Positions 33,765-41,952 of a DNA stretch of 64,000 nucleotides are shown one piece after another; position 1 is the stretch's first letter; each line of letters begins with the position of its first letter. The DNA lies in the NCBI GenBank assembly GCA_001898625.1, contig MKUP01000022.1, positions 1-64,000 of the forward strand, in the 5' to 3' direction. The stretch is from Burkholderiales bacterium 67-32. GTDB taxonomy: Bacteria; Pseudomonadota; Gammaproteobacteria; Burkholderiales; Burkholderiaceae_B. The position numbers and the translations under genes are program-made. The notes beneath the pieces were generated by a model, which was given only the letters and a program-made list of their open reading frames with translations, was not told where the DNA came from and ran no database searches.

Positions 33765-34874
33765 CTAGCCGCGCATGCGGGTAACGGCGCGCTGGTACTG
33801 CACCGGCCAGTCCGGCGCCGCGGCCTCCAGCTCGGCGGCGGCGCGCAGCGGCCAATAGGGATCGCGCAGCAGCGCGCGCGCCAGCAGGATCAGGTCGGCG
33901 TCGCCGCGTTGCAGGATGGCCTCGGCCTGGCGGGCCTCGGTGATGCCGCCCACTGCCGCCGTGGCGATGCCGGCATCCCGGCGTATCGCGGCGGCCAGGG
34001 GGACCTGGAAGCCCGGGTCGCCGCTGCCCTGCGAGCCGGGCCGGATCGAACCGCTGGAGCAATCGACCAGGTCCACGCCCAGCGCCTTGAGCCGCTGCGA
34101 GAGAGCGATGGACTGGGGCAGGTCCCAGCCGCCGTCCAGCCAGTCGGTGGCGGACAGCCGCACGAACAAGGGCAGTTCGGACGGCAGGCTGTCGCGGACC
34201 GCGGCGGCGACCCGCAAGGGCACGCGGATGCGGCCTTCGAAGTCGCCGCCGCAGGCGTCCCGGCGCTGGTTGGCCAGGGGCGACAGGAACTGGTGCATCA
34301 GGTAGCCATGGCCCATGTGCAGTTCGATCACCCGCATGCCGATCGCGGCGGCGCGGCGCGCCGCGTTGGCGAACGCCTCCACGACGCCGGCGATGTCGGC
34401 CTCGGTCATTTCGCGCGGCAGCGGATAGCCGTCGGCGAAGGGCACGGCGCTGGGCGCCATGACCGGCCAGCCGCCGCGTTCCGGCGGGATGCCGGCCTTG
34501 CCTTCCCAGGGGCGGCTGGTCGAGCCCTTGCGGCCCGCGTGCGCGAGCTGGATGCCCGGGATCGCGCCCTGCTCGGCGATGAAGCGCGCGATGGGGGCCA
34601 GCGCCTGCGCCTGGCCTTCATTCCAGATGCCGAGGTCCCCCGGGCTGATGCGCCCGTCGGCCGTGACCGCGGCCGCCTCCAGCAGCACCAGGCCGGCGCC
34701 TCCCACTGCACGGCTGCCCAGGTGCACCATGTGCCATGCGCTGGCCAGACCGTCCACGCATGAGTACTGGCACATGGGCGCGACGCCGATGCGGTTGGGC
34801 AGGGTGACGCCGCGCAGCGGCAGCGGGGAGAACAGGCGATGGCTCATGGCGGGTGCGCTGATACGGCCCTTCAT
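33765..34874 (-). CDS. Old Yellow Enzyme family NADH:flavin oxidoreductase (YqjM/NamA class)
   Basis: 369-residue FMN TIM barrel that reduces activated C=C bonds with NAD(P)H. Landmarks: NRIGVAPMCQYS (the Cys near FMN as in YqjM), GIQLAHAGRKGST, ELHMGHGYLMHQFLSP and NQRRDACGGDFEGR. The active-site substrate pair is His/Gly-His in HMGHGYL as in the YqjM class. ATG 34874 overlaps the Bug stop (ATGA), implying coupling; an internal ATG at 34847 is the alternative. The pair may detect and reduce the same unsaturated acid or enone. Confidence 0.87.
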   Translation of the reverse strand: MKGRISAPAMSHRLFSPLPLRGVTLPNRIGVAPMCQYSCVDGLASAWHMVHLGSRAVGGAGLVLLEAAAVTADGRISPGDLGIWNEGQAQALAPIARFIAEQGAIPGIQLAHAGRKGSTSRPWEGKAGIPPERGGWPVMAPSAVPFADGYPLPREMTEADIAGVVEAFANAARRAAAIGMRVIELHMGHGYLMHQFLSPLANQRRDACGGDFEGRIRVPLRVAAAVRDSLPSELPLFVRLSATDWLDGGWDLPQSIALSQRLKALGVDLVDCSSGSIRPGSQGSGDPGFQVPLAAAIRRDAGIATAAVGGITEARQAEAILQRGDADLILLARALLRDPYWPLRAAAELEAAAPDWPVQYQRAVTRMRG

Positions 34875-35836
34875 TCGATGCTGACGTGTGCTTCTTGTAC
34901 CACCTCGCGCCACTTGGCGGTTTCGCTCGCCATATAGGCGCCGAAGTCGGCGGACTTGCCGCCGCGCGGTTGCAGGCCCATCTCGGCGAACCGGCGGCGC
35001 AGGCCCTCGGTCGCCAGGGCGCGATTGACGGCGCCGTTGAGCGCGGCGACGACCGCTTCCGGCGTGCCGCGCGGCGCCACCATGCCGTACCACGGCGTGA
35101 CGTCGTAGCCAGGCACGCCGGCCTGGGCCAGGGTGGGCACGCCGGGCAGCACGTCCACCGGCTCGGGGCTGGTCACGCCCAACGCGCGCACCTGGCCGGA
35201 CTGGATGCGCGGCAGGGCCGCGCCCACGCCGTCTATCATCACGGCCACGCGGCCGGGTATGAGGTCGTTGTAGGCCGGCGCCGTTCCCTTGTAGGGTACG
35301 TGCGCCATTTTCACGCCCGCCTTGTACAGCAGGACCTCGGTCGCCAGGTGCGCCGAGCTGCCCGCGCCGGCCGAGGCATAGGCGATCTGCCCGGGCCGGG
35401 CCTTGGCGGCGGCCAGCAGGTCGGCCAGTGTCCGGTAGGGCAACTGGGCGCTGGCCAGCAGCACGTGCGGCGCCACCGCGACCAGGGCCACGGGCGCGAG
35501 GTCGCGCAGGTTGTCGTAGGGCAGGTTCTTGTGCAGGCTGGCATTGACGGCCAGCACGCTGAACGGCGCCATCATCAGGGTGTAGCCGTCGGCGGGCGCC
35601 TTGGCCACCGCGTCGGCGCCGATGATGCCGCTGGCGCCGGCACGGTTTTCCACCACCACCGGCTGGCCGAGCTGGTGGGCCAGTTCCTCGGCCACCGCGC
35701 GGGTCATCAGGTCCAGCGTCGCTCCGGCCGCGAACGGCACGATGATGCGCACGGCGCGTTCGGGATAGGCGCTGGCGGCGGGCAGGGCCGCGGCCAGCAG
35801 CAGGCCGCCCAGCAGTGTTTGCGGCATCGTCGGCAT
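34871..35836 (-). CDS. Bug/TctC family solute receptor (2)
   Basis: 321 residues. Signal peptide ends LPAASAYP, then ERAVRIIVPFAAGATLDLM, VVVENRAGASG and ADGYTLMMA, all typical of Bug proteins. Good AGAGGAGAC ribosome-binding site. Coupled to the OYE gene and 142 bases downstream of the LysR gene on the same strand, so the three may be co-regulated. Confidence 0.9.
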   Translation of the reverse strand: MPTMPQTLLGGLLLAAALPAASAYPERAVRIIVPFAAGATLDLMTRAVAEELAHQLGQPVVVENRAGASGIIGADAVAKAPADGYTLMMAPFSVLAVNASLHKNLPYDNLRDLAPVALVAVAPHVLLASAQLPYRTLADLLAAAKARPGQIAYASAGAGSSAHLATEVLLYKAGVKMAHVPYKGTAPAYNDLIPGRVAVMIDGVGAALPRIQSGQVRALGVTSPEPVDVLPGVPTLAQAGVPGYDVTPWYGMVAPRGTPEAVVAALNGAVNRALATEGLRRRFAEMGLQPRGGKSADFGAYMASETAKWREVVQEAHVSIE

Positions 35837-35978
35837 GGTTGTCTCCTCTTGGCCGCGGCTGAGCGCGGCGCGCCTCGTGGTGGGCGCGGTGGTGGGGTGG
35901 CGCGAGGCGGCAGTATAGGCAGCGCCCCGGCGCGCGGACCAGCGGCGTCGGGAGAAAACAGTGTTTCCGTTTTGGTAA

Positions 35979-36890
35979 CTATGAGGCGACGTCTTCCCAG
36001 CGCGGCTGGCTGAACCAGCCTTTCAGGAAATCCAGGAAGGTGCGCACGCGCAGCGGCAGGTTGCGGCGGCTGGGAAAGACCGCGTGGATCTCCAGTTCGG
36101 TCGGCTGGTAGTCCGTCAGCACGGCTTCGAGCCGGCCCTGGCGCAGGTCCTCGGACACCATGTAGATGGGATGCATGGAGATGCCGTGGCCCAGCAGGGC
36201 GGCGTGCCGCAGGGGCTCGCCGAAGTTGGCGCGTATGGTTCCGCCCACCCTGACCGTGACCTTGCCGCCGGGGCCCTGGAAGGACCAGGCGTTGGTGGGC
36301 GACTTCAGCGCGTGCACCATGCAGTCGTGGCGCGCGAGGTCCTCGACCGACGCCGGGCGGCCGCGCCGGGCCAGGTAGGCGGGCGCTGCCACCAGCACCT
36401 GCGGCACCCGGGCCAGCCGGTGCGAGACCTGGCTCGTGTCCTTGAGCGACGAGGCGATGCGCACCGACATGTCCAGCCCTTCGCCGACCAGGTCGGTGCG
36501 GCCGTCGTCCAGGTACATCACCACGCGGATGTCGGGGTGCGCGGCCGAGAACGCGGTGATCACCGGCACCAGGTGGAAGGCGCCGAACGAGGGCGGCGTG
36601 CCCACGCGCAGCATCCCCTTGGGTTCCTTGACCGAACGGCGCACGGCGGTCTCCACGCCTTCCATGTGCTCGAGCAGGTCGCGGCCGTTCTCCAGCAGCG
36701 CCAGGCCGGACTCGGTCAGGCTCACGCTCTTGGTGGTGCGCTGGAGCAACTGCACGCCCAGTTCCCGCTCGAGCCAGGCGATGTGTTTGGTGACGTTGCC
36801 CTTGGCCATGCCCAGCCGCTGGGCGGCGCCGGAAAAGCTCAGGCCTTGGGCGACCTCGATGAACACCTCGATGCAGCGCAGCTTGTCCAA
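35979..36890 (-). CDS. LysR-family transcriptional regulator
   Basis: 303 residues. HTH at residues 1-60 (FSGAAQRLGMAKGNVTKHIAWLERELGVQLLQRTTKSV is split here: AAQRLGMAKGNVTKHI and LGVQLLQRTTK), then a type 2 periplasmic-fold effector domain starting LRVGTPPSFGAFHLVP. It belongs to the CrgA/DmlR-like group. The start is TTG at 36890 with GGGAGG just upstream. It is divergent from the iron-ADH operon (126 bases between) and precedes the Bug-OYE pair, so it probably controls both sides of this catabolic cluster. Confidence 0.87.
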   Translation of the reverse strand: MDKLRCIEVFIEVAQGLSFSGAAQRLGMAKGNVTKHIAWLERELGVQLLQRTTKSVSLTESGLALLENGRDLLEHMEGVETAVRRSVKEPKGMLRVGTPPSFGAFHLVPVITAFSAAHPDIRVVMYLDDGRTDLVGEGLDMSVRIASSLKDTSQVSHRLARVPQVLVAAPAYLARRGRPASVEDLARHDCMVHALKSPTNAWSFQGPGGKVTVRVGGTIRANFGEPLRHAALLGHGISMHPIYMVSEDLRQGRLEAVLTDYQPTELEIHAVFPSRRNLPLRVRTFLDFLKGWFSQPRWEDVAS

Positions 36891-36920
36891 CTTGCCTCCC
36901 GGACGGGTGTGAGTCTGTTT

Positions 36921-36935
36921 TCGTTCTGGAAACGA
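36921..36935. promoter_or_regulatory. candidate LysR operator TCGTT-CTGGA-AACGA
   Basis: 15-bp dyad with 5-bp arms in the 126-base divergent region between the LysR gene and the ADH operon, 31 bases upstream of the TTG start. A partly related GTTTCC...GTAAC sequence is at 35963-35979, upstream of the Bug-OYE pair. LysR sites commonly have T-N11-A dyads of this size. Confidence 0.4.
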
Positions 36936-37017
36936 TGATTTCCCGGTTCGATTCTATCGCGGCCCCGGTCGCGCCGATACACTGCGACCGCATCGCCGAT
37001 GCCCATCGTTCACGAGC

Positions 37018-38193
37018 ATGACCTCAGGCCTCTTTCCGTTTCCCGCAGCTTTCCAGTCGCACTCCCTGCTGACGCGCGTGGTGTTCCGGCCGGGCGCGGT
37101 GGACGAGGCCGGGTCGGAGCTGGCGAGATTGGGCGTGCACCGTCCGCTGCTGCTGGCCAGCCGTCGGTCGCGAACCCTGCCGCAGTACGGCCGGCTCGTC
37201 GATGCGCTGGGAGCCTGCGCCGCGCAAAGCGTCGACGTGCCGTCGCACTCCTCGGTCGATACCGTCGAGCGCGTGGCGCGCGACATCGCGAAACACGAGG
37301 CCGACGGCCTGGTCGCCTTCGGCGGCGGCAGCGTCATCGACACCGCCAAGGCCGCCGCGCTGCTGGCGGCCGAAGGCGGGGAGCTGGCGCGGCACGCCAC
37401 GCGCTTCACGCCTCCGGATACGGTGCGGGTGCCGGCGCTGCGGAGCGCGAAGCTGCCCATCCTGGCCGTGCCGCTGACCGCCTCGGGCGCGGAGATGACG
37501 CCCTCGTTCGGCATCGCGCACGGTCCCGGCAAGCTCTTGTTCTGGGACGAGCGCTGCGCCTGCCGCGTGGTGCTGCTGGACCCAGTCCTGAATGCGGGCG
37601 TGCCGGCGCGGATCGTGCTCGACTCGGGCATGAACGGTCTCGCGCATTGCCTGGAGGGCCTGTATTCCCGTCAGCGGTCGCCCTATGCGACAGCGCTGGC
37701 GCTGGAAGGCCTGGCGCGCTTCGCGGCGGCGCTGCCGGCCGTGGCCGAGCGGCCTCGCGATGCCGCGGCGCGCGGCGAACTGCTGGTGGCCGCCAACCTG
37801 GCGGGCATCGTGCTGGCCTCGGCCCGCAGTTGCCTGCACCACGCGCTCTGCCATGTGCTGGGCAGCCGCTGCGGCGTGGCCCACGGGGCGGCCAACGCGG
37901 TGATGCTGCCCCACGTGGCGGACTACAACCTGCCGGCCGCGGGTGCCGAACTGGCCATGGCGGCGGCTGCGCTGAGCGCGGGGCGCGAGACCCGGCCCGA
38001 AACGGTGGCCGACAGCCTGCGGGCCTTGCGGCAAGCGGTGGGCGCGCCGTCGCGGCTGCGCGACCTGGACGTGGCGGCCGAGGCGCTGCCCGACGTGGCG
38101 CGGCACGCGCTAAGCGAAAGAGGGCTGGCACTGAATCCGCGCCGGGTGGCCGGCGAGGACGAATTGCGGCGGTTGCTGGAGGCCGCCTGGTAG
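37018..38193 (+). CDS. iron-containing alcohol dehydrogenase, maleylacetate reductase-like
   Basis: 391-residue type III ADH. NAD(P) binding by AFGGGSVIDTAKA; metal ligands from DSGMNGLAHCLE, CLHHALCHVLG and GVAHGAAN. The short overall length and the VPLTASGAEMTPSFGI block resemble maleylacetate reductases of aromatic degradation rather than ethanol dehydrogenases. First gene of the operon running to 41324 (ADH, 2OG dioxygenase, Bug, hydroxyacid dehydrogenase). Reaction is likely reduction of an enone or aldehyde; not proven. Confidence 0.8.
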   Translation: MTSGLFPFPAAFQSHSLLTRVVFRPGAVDEAGSELARLGVHRPLLLASRRSRTLPQYGRLVDALGACAAQSVDVPSHSSVDTVERVARDIAKHEADGLVAFGGGSVIDTAKAAALLAAEGGELARHATRFTPPDTVRVPALRSAKLPILAVPLTASGAEMTPSFGIAHGPGKLLFWDERCACRVVLLDPVLNAGVPARIVLDSGMNGLAHCLEGLYSRQRSPYATALALEGLARFAAALPAVAERPRDAAARGELLVAANLAGIVLASARSCLHHALCHVLGSRCGVAHGAANAVMLPHVADYNLPAAGAELAMAAAALSAGRETRPETVADSLRALRQAVGAPSRLRDLDVAAEALPDVARHALSERGLALNPRRVAGEDELRRLLEAAW

Positions 38194-38226
38194 CGGCGCA
38201 GGATGATCGCACTCATGGAGGAAGGA

Positions 38227-39105
38227 ATGATCAAGGTGGTGGAAAGCGGCCAGAGCCTGGGCGCGCGTATCGAGAACCTGGACCTGTCCCGTCCGCTGGA
38301 CGACGCGCAGTTCCGGCAGGTCGAGCAGTTGCTGGGACGCCATGGCGTGTTGAGTTTTCCCGGGCAGGACCTGACTCCCGCGCACTTGCGATCCTTCGCG
38401 GCGCGCTTCGGCACGCTGGAGGTCAACGTGGCCAACAGCTATCAGGAGCCGGGCATGCCCGAGGTCATGATCCTGTCAAACATGGTGGAGGACGGCAAGC
38501 CCGTGGGGTTGGCCGATGCCGGACAGGACTGGCACACCGACATGTCCTACAGCAGGATGATCGCCTTCGCCAACATCCTGTACGGCATCCGCATACCCGT
38601 GCGCGACGGCGAACCTCTGGGCTGCACCGAATTCAGCAACATGCACGCCGCCTACGACACGCTGCCCGAAGGCCTGCGGCAGCGGCTGGACGGCATGACC
38701 GTGCTGCACGACTTCAACAAGTTCTGGGAAATGATGCGGCGGGAAAAGGGTAGCCAGCGTCCGCCGCTGACCGAGGCGCAGCGCCGCGCCAAGCCTCCCG
38801 TCTCGCACCCCGTTTTCCTGACGCACCCGATCACCGGGCGCAAGGTGCTGTACGCCAACCCCGGGTACGCGGTGCGCATCAACGAGCTGCCCGAGCACGA
38901 AAGCGACGAGATCCTGGCCTTCCTGTTCGCCCACCAGTTGCAGCCGGCCTTCCGCTATCGCCATCGCTGGGCGGTGAAGGACGTGCTGATGTGGGACAAC
39001 ATGGGCACCATCCACAATGCCGTGGCCGACTATGGCCCGGACGAACCCCGCCTGATCAAGCGCTGCCAGGTCATGGCCGACCGGTATTTCGGGGCGGCGG
39101 CATGA
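38227..39105 (+). CDS. TauD/TfdA-family Fe(II)/2-oxoglutarate dioxygenase
   Basis: 292 residues. Iron ligands: DWHTDMSY (HxD) and the distal His in NMGTIHNAVADY; the 2OG-binding Arg is in EPRLIKRCQV. Family enzymes hydroxylate and often cleave substrates such as taurine or aryloxyacetates (TfdA). Its neighbour, a maleylacetate reductase-like enzyme, recalls chlorophenoxyacetate pathways, but specificity cannot be read here. ATG 38227 is chosen: GGAGG ends 5 bases upstream; ATGs at 38203 and 38215 are alternatives. Confidence 0.86.
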   Translation: MIKVVESGQSLGARIENLDLSRPLDDAQFRQVEQLLGRHGVLSFPGQDLTPAHLRSFAARFGTLEVNVANSYQEPGMPEVMILSNMVEDGKPVGLADAGQDWHTDMSYSRMIAFANILYGIRIPVRDGEPLGCTEFSNMHAAYDTLPEGLRQRLDGMTVLHDFNKFWEMMRREKGSQRPPLTEAQRRAKPPVSHPVFLTHPITGRKVLYANPGYAVRINELPEHESDEILAFLFAHQLQPAFRYRHRWAVKDVLMWDNMGTIHNAVADYGPDEPRLIKRCQVMADRYFGAAA

Positions 39106-39169
39106 GGCTGTCAGTTATCGCCCACGTCTCGTACTACATGACGCGGGAGACCACGAGGAGGAGACCCCA

Positions 39170-40138
39170 ATGAAAAAGACATCGACACTGCTGCTGGCGG
39201 CCACGCTGGCCGCCGCCGCGGGATCGGCCGCCGGCGCCTATCCCGACCGGCCCATACGCATGATCGTCGGCTTCGCCGCTGGCGGGCCCACCGACGTGAT
39301 CGCCCGGGTGCTGGCGCAGGAAATGACGCGCTCGCTGGGGCACCCCGTGGTGGTGGAGAACAAGGCGGGCGCCAACTCGCTGATCGCCACGCGCGAGGTG
39401 GCGGCGGCCGGGGCGGACGGATACACCGTGTTGTTCGCCTCGCTGTCGCACAACGTCAACTGGCTCCTGCTGGGCGCCAAGGCTGGCTACGACCCGCTCA
39501 AGGACTTCGCGCCGGTTTCCAACGCGGCGTCGCTACCCATGGTCGCGGTCACCGCCTACACGTCGCCGATCCAGTCCATGAAGCAGTTGATCGAGCAGGC
39601 GCGCGCCAAGCCCGACACCATCAGCTATGGTTCCGCGGGCAACGGCGGGTCGGCCCACCTGGCGGGCGCGATGCTGTCGACGATGGCCAAGGCGCGCATG
39701 ATCCACGTGCCGTTCCGCGGCAACGGCCCAGCGCTGACCGAGGTCATGGCGGGGCGCGTCTCGTTCATGTTCTATCCCATCATAGGCGTGGCCGCCAATG
39801 TCCAGGAGAAGCGCCTGAAAGTGCTGGCGGTGGGGACGCCTCAGGCCAGCGCCGAGTTTCCCGGCGTGCCGACGATGGCCGACGTCGGCTTCCCCGACTT
39901 CCAGGACACCGCGCCGTGGGTGGGACTGCTGGCGCCGGCCGGCACGCCGCAGCCGGTCGTGCGGAAGCTGAACCAGTCCATGGTCGAGGCGCTGCGGCAA
40001 CCCGACGTGCAGAAGCGCCTGAAGGAACTGGGCGCCGAAGTCATCGGCGATACGCCCGAGGCGTTCGGCAAGTTCCTGGTCCAGGACCAGAAGCGCTGGG
40101 CCGAGGTGATCAAGGCCGCCGGCATCACGGCGGAATAG
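39170..40138 (+). CDS. Bug/TctC family solute receptor (3)
   Basis: 322 residues. Signal peptide MKKTSTLLLAATLAAAAG... ending AAGAYP; then IRMIVGFAAGGPTDVIAR, VVVENKAGANS and ADGYTVLFA. GAGGAGGAG ribosome-binding site. Third orphan receptor of this type in the window; located between dioxygenase and hydroxyacid dehydrogenase, it likely binds the pathway's starting acid. Confidence 0.9.
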   Translation: MKKTSTLLLAATLAAAAGSAAGAYPDRPIRMIVGFAAGGPTDVIARVLAQEMTRSLGHPVVVENKAGANSLIATREVAAAGADGYTVLFASLSHNVNWLLLGAKAGYDPLKDFAPVSNAASLPMVAVTAYTSPIQSMKQLIEQARAKPDTISYGSAGNGGSAHLAGAMLSTMAKARMIHVPFRGNGPALTEVMAGRVSFMFYPIIGVAANVQEKRLKVLAVGTPQASAEFPGVPTMADVGFPDFQDTAPWVGLLAPAGTPQPVVRKLNQSMVEALRQPDVQKRLKELGAEVIGDTPEAFGKFLVQDQKRWAEVIKAAGITAE

Positions 40139-40148
40139 GCGCGGGGTC

Positions 40149-41324
40149 ATGACGGGATTGCCACGTGCCCACAGTATCGAAGACCTGCGCCGCGCGTCGC
40201 GGCGCCGCCTGCCCCGCGCCATTTTCGATTTCTTCGACGGCGGCGCCGAAGACGAACTGACGCTGGCCGACAATTGCGCGGCCTTCCGGCGCGTCCGGCT
40301 GGCGCCGCGCGCGCTGGTTGACGTCTCGGCGGTGGATACCGGCGCGCTGGTGCTGGGCTCCCCGTCCAGCCTGCCGCTGGCCGTCGCGCCCACCGGCGCG
40401 GTGGGGTTCGGCCGCCGCGGCGGCGATATCGCCATCGCCCGCGCCGCCGCCCGCGCGGGCGTGCCCTATACGCTGTCGACCTCGGCCACCGCCTCGATCG
40501 AGCAGATCGCCGACGCCGCGCCGGGACGCCTGTGGTTCCAGGCCTACATCCTGCGCCACCGGCCGCTGCTGGAGTCGCTGATCGCCCGCGCGCGGGCGGC
40601 GGACTACGAAGGCCTGATGATCACCGTCGACCTGCCCGTGGGCGGCAAGCGCGAGCGCGACTTCCGCAACGGCCTGTCCTTCCCGTTCCACTACACCGCG
40701 CGCAACCTGCGAGACTTCGCCAGCCGGCCGGCCTGGGCGCTGGACATGCTGTGCCGCGGCGTGCCGGTGATGGAAAGCCTGAAAGGCCTGGAGGCGCCCG
40801 GCGCCGACGCCACGCGCCTGGCCTCGTCGGTGGGCCGCAGCTACGATCCCTCGTTCGATTGGGCGCGCCTGGAGGCCCTGCGCGACCAGTGGCCGCGCAA
40901 GCTCATCGTCAAGGGCGTGCTGCGCCCGGACGACGCCGACAGGCTGGCGCGCATGGGCTGCGACGCCGTGGTCGTGTCGAATCACGGCGGCCGGCAACTG
41001 GACGGCGCGGCGGCGACGCTGGACGCGCTGCCCGGCGTGGCGCGGGCCGCCGCCGGTCGCATGGAAGTGCTGGTCGATGGCGGTGTGCGGCGTGGCGGCG
41101 ACATCCTGAAGGCGCTGGCGCTGGGGGCCAACGGCGTGCTGGTGGGGCGGGCCACGCTGTGGGGCGCGATCGCCGTGGGCGAGGCGGGCGCCGCCCGCGC
41201 GCTGGACATCCTGCGCGAGGAGTTCCAGCGCGGCATGCAGCTTTGCGGCGCCCGCCGCGTGGCCGAGATCGGTCCGGATCTGCTGTTCGAGGCGCCACGC
41301 ACGTATCAAAAAAATACGGTATAG
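40149..41324 (+). CDS. FMN-dependent alpha-hydroxyacid dehydrogenase (LldD family)
   Basis: 391-residue TIM barrel. It starts with the typical EDLRRASRRRLPRAIFDFFDGGAEDE helix region, has LSTSATASIEQIA, WFQAYILR, the FMN/active-site signature VVSNHGGRQLDG with catalytic His, and DGGVRRGGDILKAL for phosphate binding. It oxidises L-lactate, mandelate or similar 2-hydroxyacids to 2-oxoacids and passes electrons to the respiratory chain. Last gene of the LysR-linked operon; its stop codon (TAG, 41322-41324) lies within the -10 (TATAGT) of the tRNA gene. Confidence 0.88.
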   Translation: MTGLPRAHSIEDLRRASRRRLPRAIFDFFDGGAEDELTLADNCAAFRRVRLAPRALVDVSAVDTGALVLGSPSSLPLAVAPTGAVGFGRRGGDIAIARAAARAGVPYTLSTSATASIEQIADAAPGRLWFQAYILRHRPLLESLIARARAADYEGLMITVDLPVGGKRERDFRNGLSFPFHYTARNLRDFASRPAWALDMLCRGVPVMESLKGLEAPGADATRLASSVGRSYDPSFDWARLEALRDQWPRKLIVKGVLRPDDADRLARMGCDAVVVSNHGGRQLDGAAATLDALPGVARAAAGRMEVLVDGGVRRGGDILKALALGANGVLVGRATLWGAIAVGEAGAARALDILREEFQRGMQLCGARRVAEIGPDLLFEAPRTYQKNTV

Positions 41325-41339
41325 TTGCGGTCTGCACGT

Positions 41340-41415
<76 letters not shown>

Positions 41416-41425
41416 GGTTTCATTC

Positions 41426-41466
41426 AAAAACGACGTACTGCATCTTGCGATGCGGACGTCGTTTTT
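41426..41466 (+). terminator. rho-independent terminator of tRNA-Ala
   Basis: AAAAACGACGT pairs with ACGTCGTTTTT, with inner CATC/GATG pairing, followed by more T. A very strong hairpin 10 bases after the tRNA. Confidence 0.9.
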
Positions 41467-41488
41467 GTTTTGGGCGAGCCTCTGATTC

Positions 41489-41509
41489 AATGTAATGCCT
41501 ATGAGACAT
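41489..41509. promoter_or_regulatory. XRE operator copy 1 (21 bp, AATGT...ACAT)
   Basis: Begins AATGTAATG and ends GAGACAT. It lies within a perfect 10-bp inverted repeat CAATGTAATG/CATTACATTG (41488-41516). Centre 116 bases upstream of copy 3. Confidence 0.55.
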
Positions 41510-41528
41510 TACATTGGTTTCTCCTTCT

Positions 41529-41549
41529 AATGTCTCGAATAAGGGACAT
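41529..41549. promoter_or_regulatory. XRE operator copy 2 (21 bp, AATGT...ACAT)
   Basis: Begins AATGTCTCG and ends AGGGACAT; 15 of 21 positions agree with copy 3. Its centre is 40 bases (about four helical turns) from copy 1 and 76 bases from copy 3. Confidence 0.6.
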
Positions 41550-41604
41550 GGCTTGCGATAGCGTAGTGTTCCATATGCGATTCATTATCTAGGGTTTTGC
41601 CAAT

Positions 41605-41625
41605 AATGTTCCGGATATAGAACAT
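41605..41625. promoter_or_regulatory. XRE operator copy 3 (21 bp) overlapping the start codon
   Basis: ATGTTC-N8-GAACAT dyad within AATGT...ACAT; its last two bases are the first two of the ATG at 41624. Protein bound here would block transcription or translation of the xre gene, so autorepression is likely. Confidence 0.6.
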
Positions 41626-41947
41626 GAACCTTGCCGAACTGGGAAAAGCCTTCCGTGGTGCCCGGATGGCGGCCGATCTGACCCAACAGCAGGTCGCCGA
41701 GATGAGCGGCGTGGCGCGCGGCCGCATCAGCATGTTCGAGACGGGGGCGTTGCCCGAAATCGGCGCCGTCAAGATGCTGAGCCTTTTCGATGCCGTGGGG
41801 CTGGAGTTGATCGCGCGTCGGCCAGGGCATCAGCGCACGCTCGGCGACGTGCTGATCGAGCTTGCCGATACGGCCGACACTCCGGTCCGCCAGCGGGTGC
41901 GCAAGCGTTCCGCACATGGTGCGAAAGCCACGAAGAACCAGCCATAA
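41624..41947 (+). CDS. XRE-family HTH regulator (HipB-like, orphan)
   Basis: 107-residue protein. Cro/C1-type helix-turn-helix at about residues 8-62 (LTQQQVAEMSGVARGRISMFETG), followed by a short region and a basic tail (RQRVRKRSAHGAKATKNQ). The layout resembles HipB-type antitoxin regulators, but no HipA-like toxin follows: the next gene is convergent. The upstream 200 bases are distinctly AT-rich compared with the neighbours and lie directly after a tRNA, which suggests acquired DNA. Three copies of a 21-bp operator precede it. Confidence 0.8.
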   Translation: MNLAELGKAFRGARMAADLTQQQVAEMSGVARGRISMFETGALPEIGAVKMLSLFDAVGLELIARRPGHQRTLGDVLIELADTADTPVRQRVRKRSAHGAKATKNQP

Positions 41948-41952
41948 GCCGC

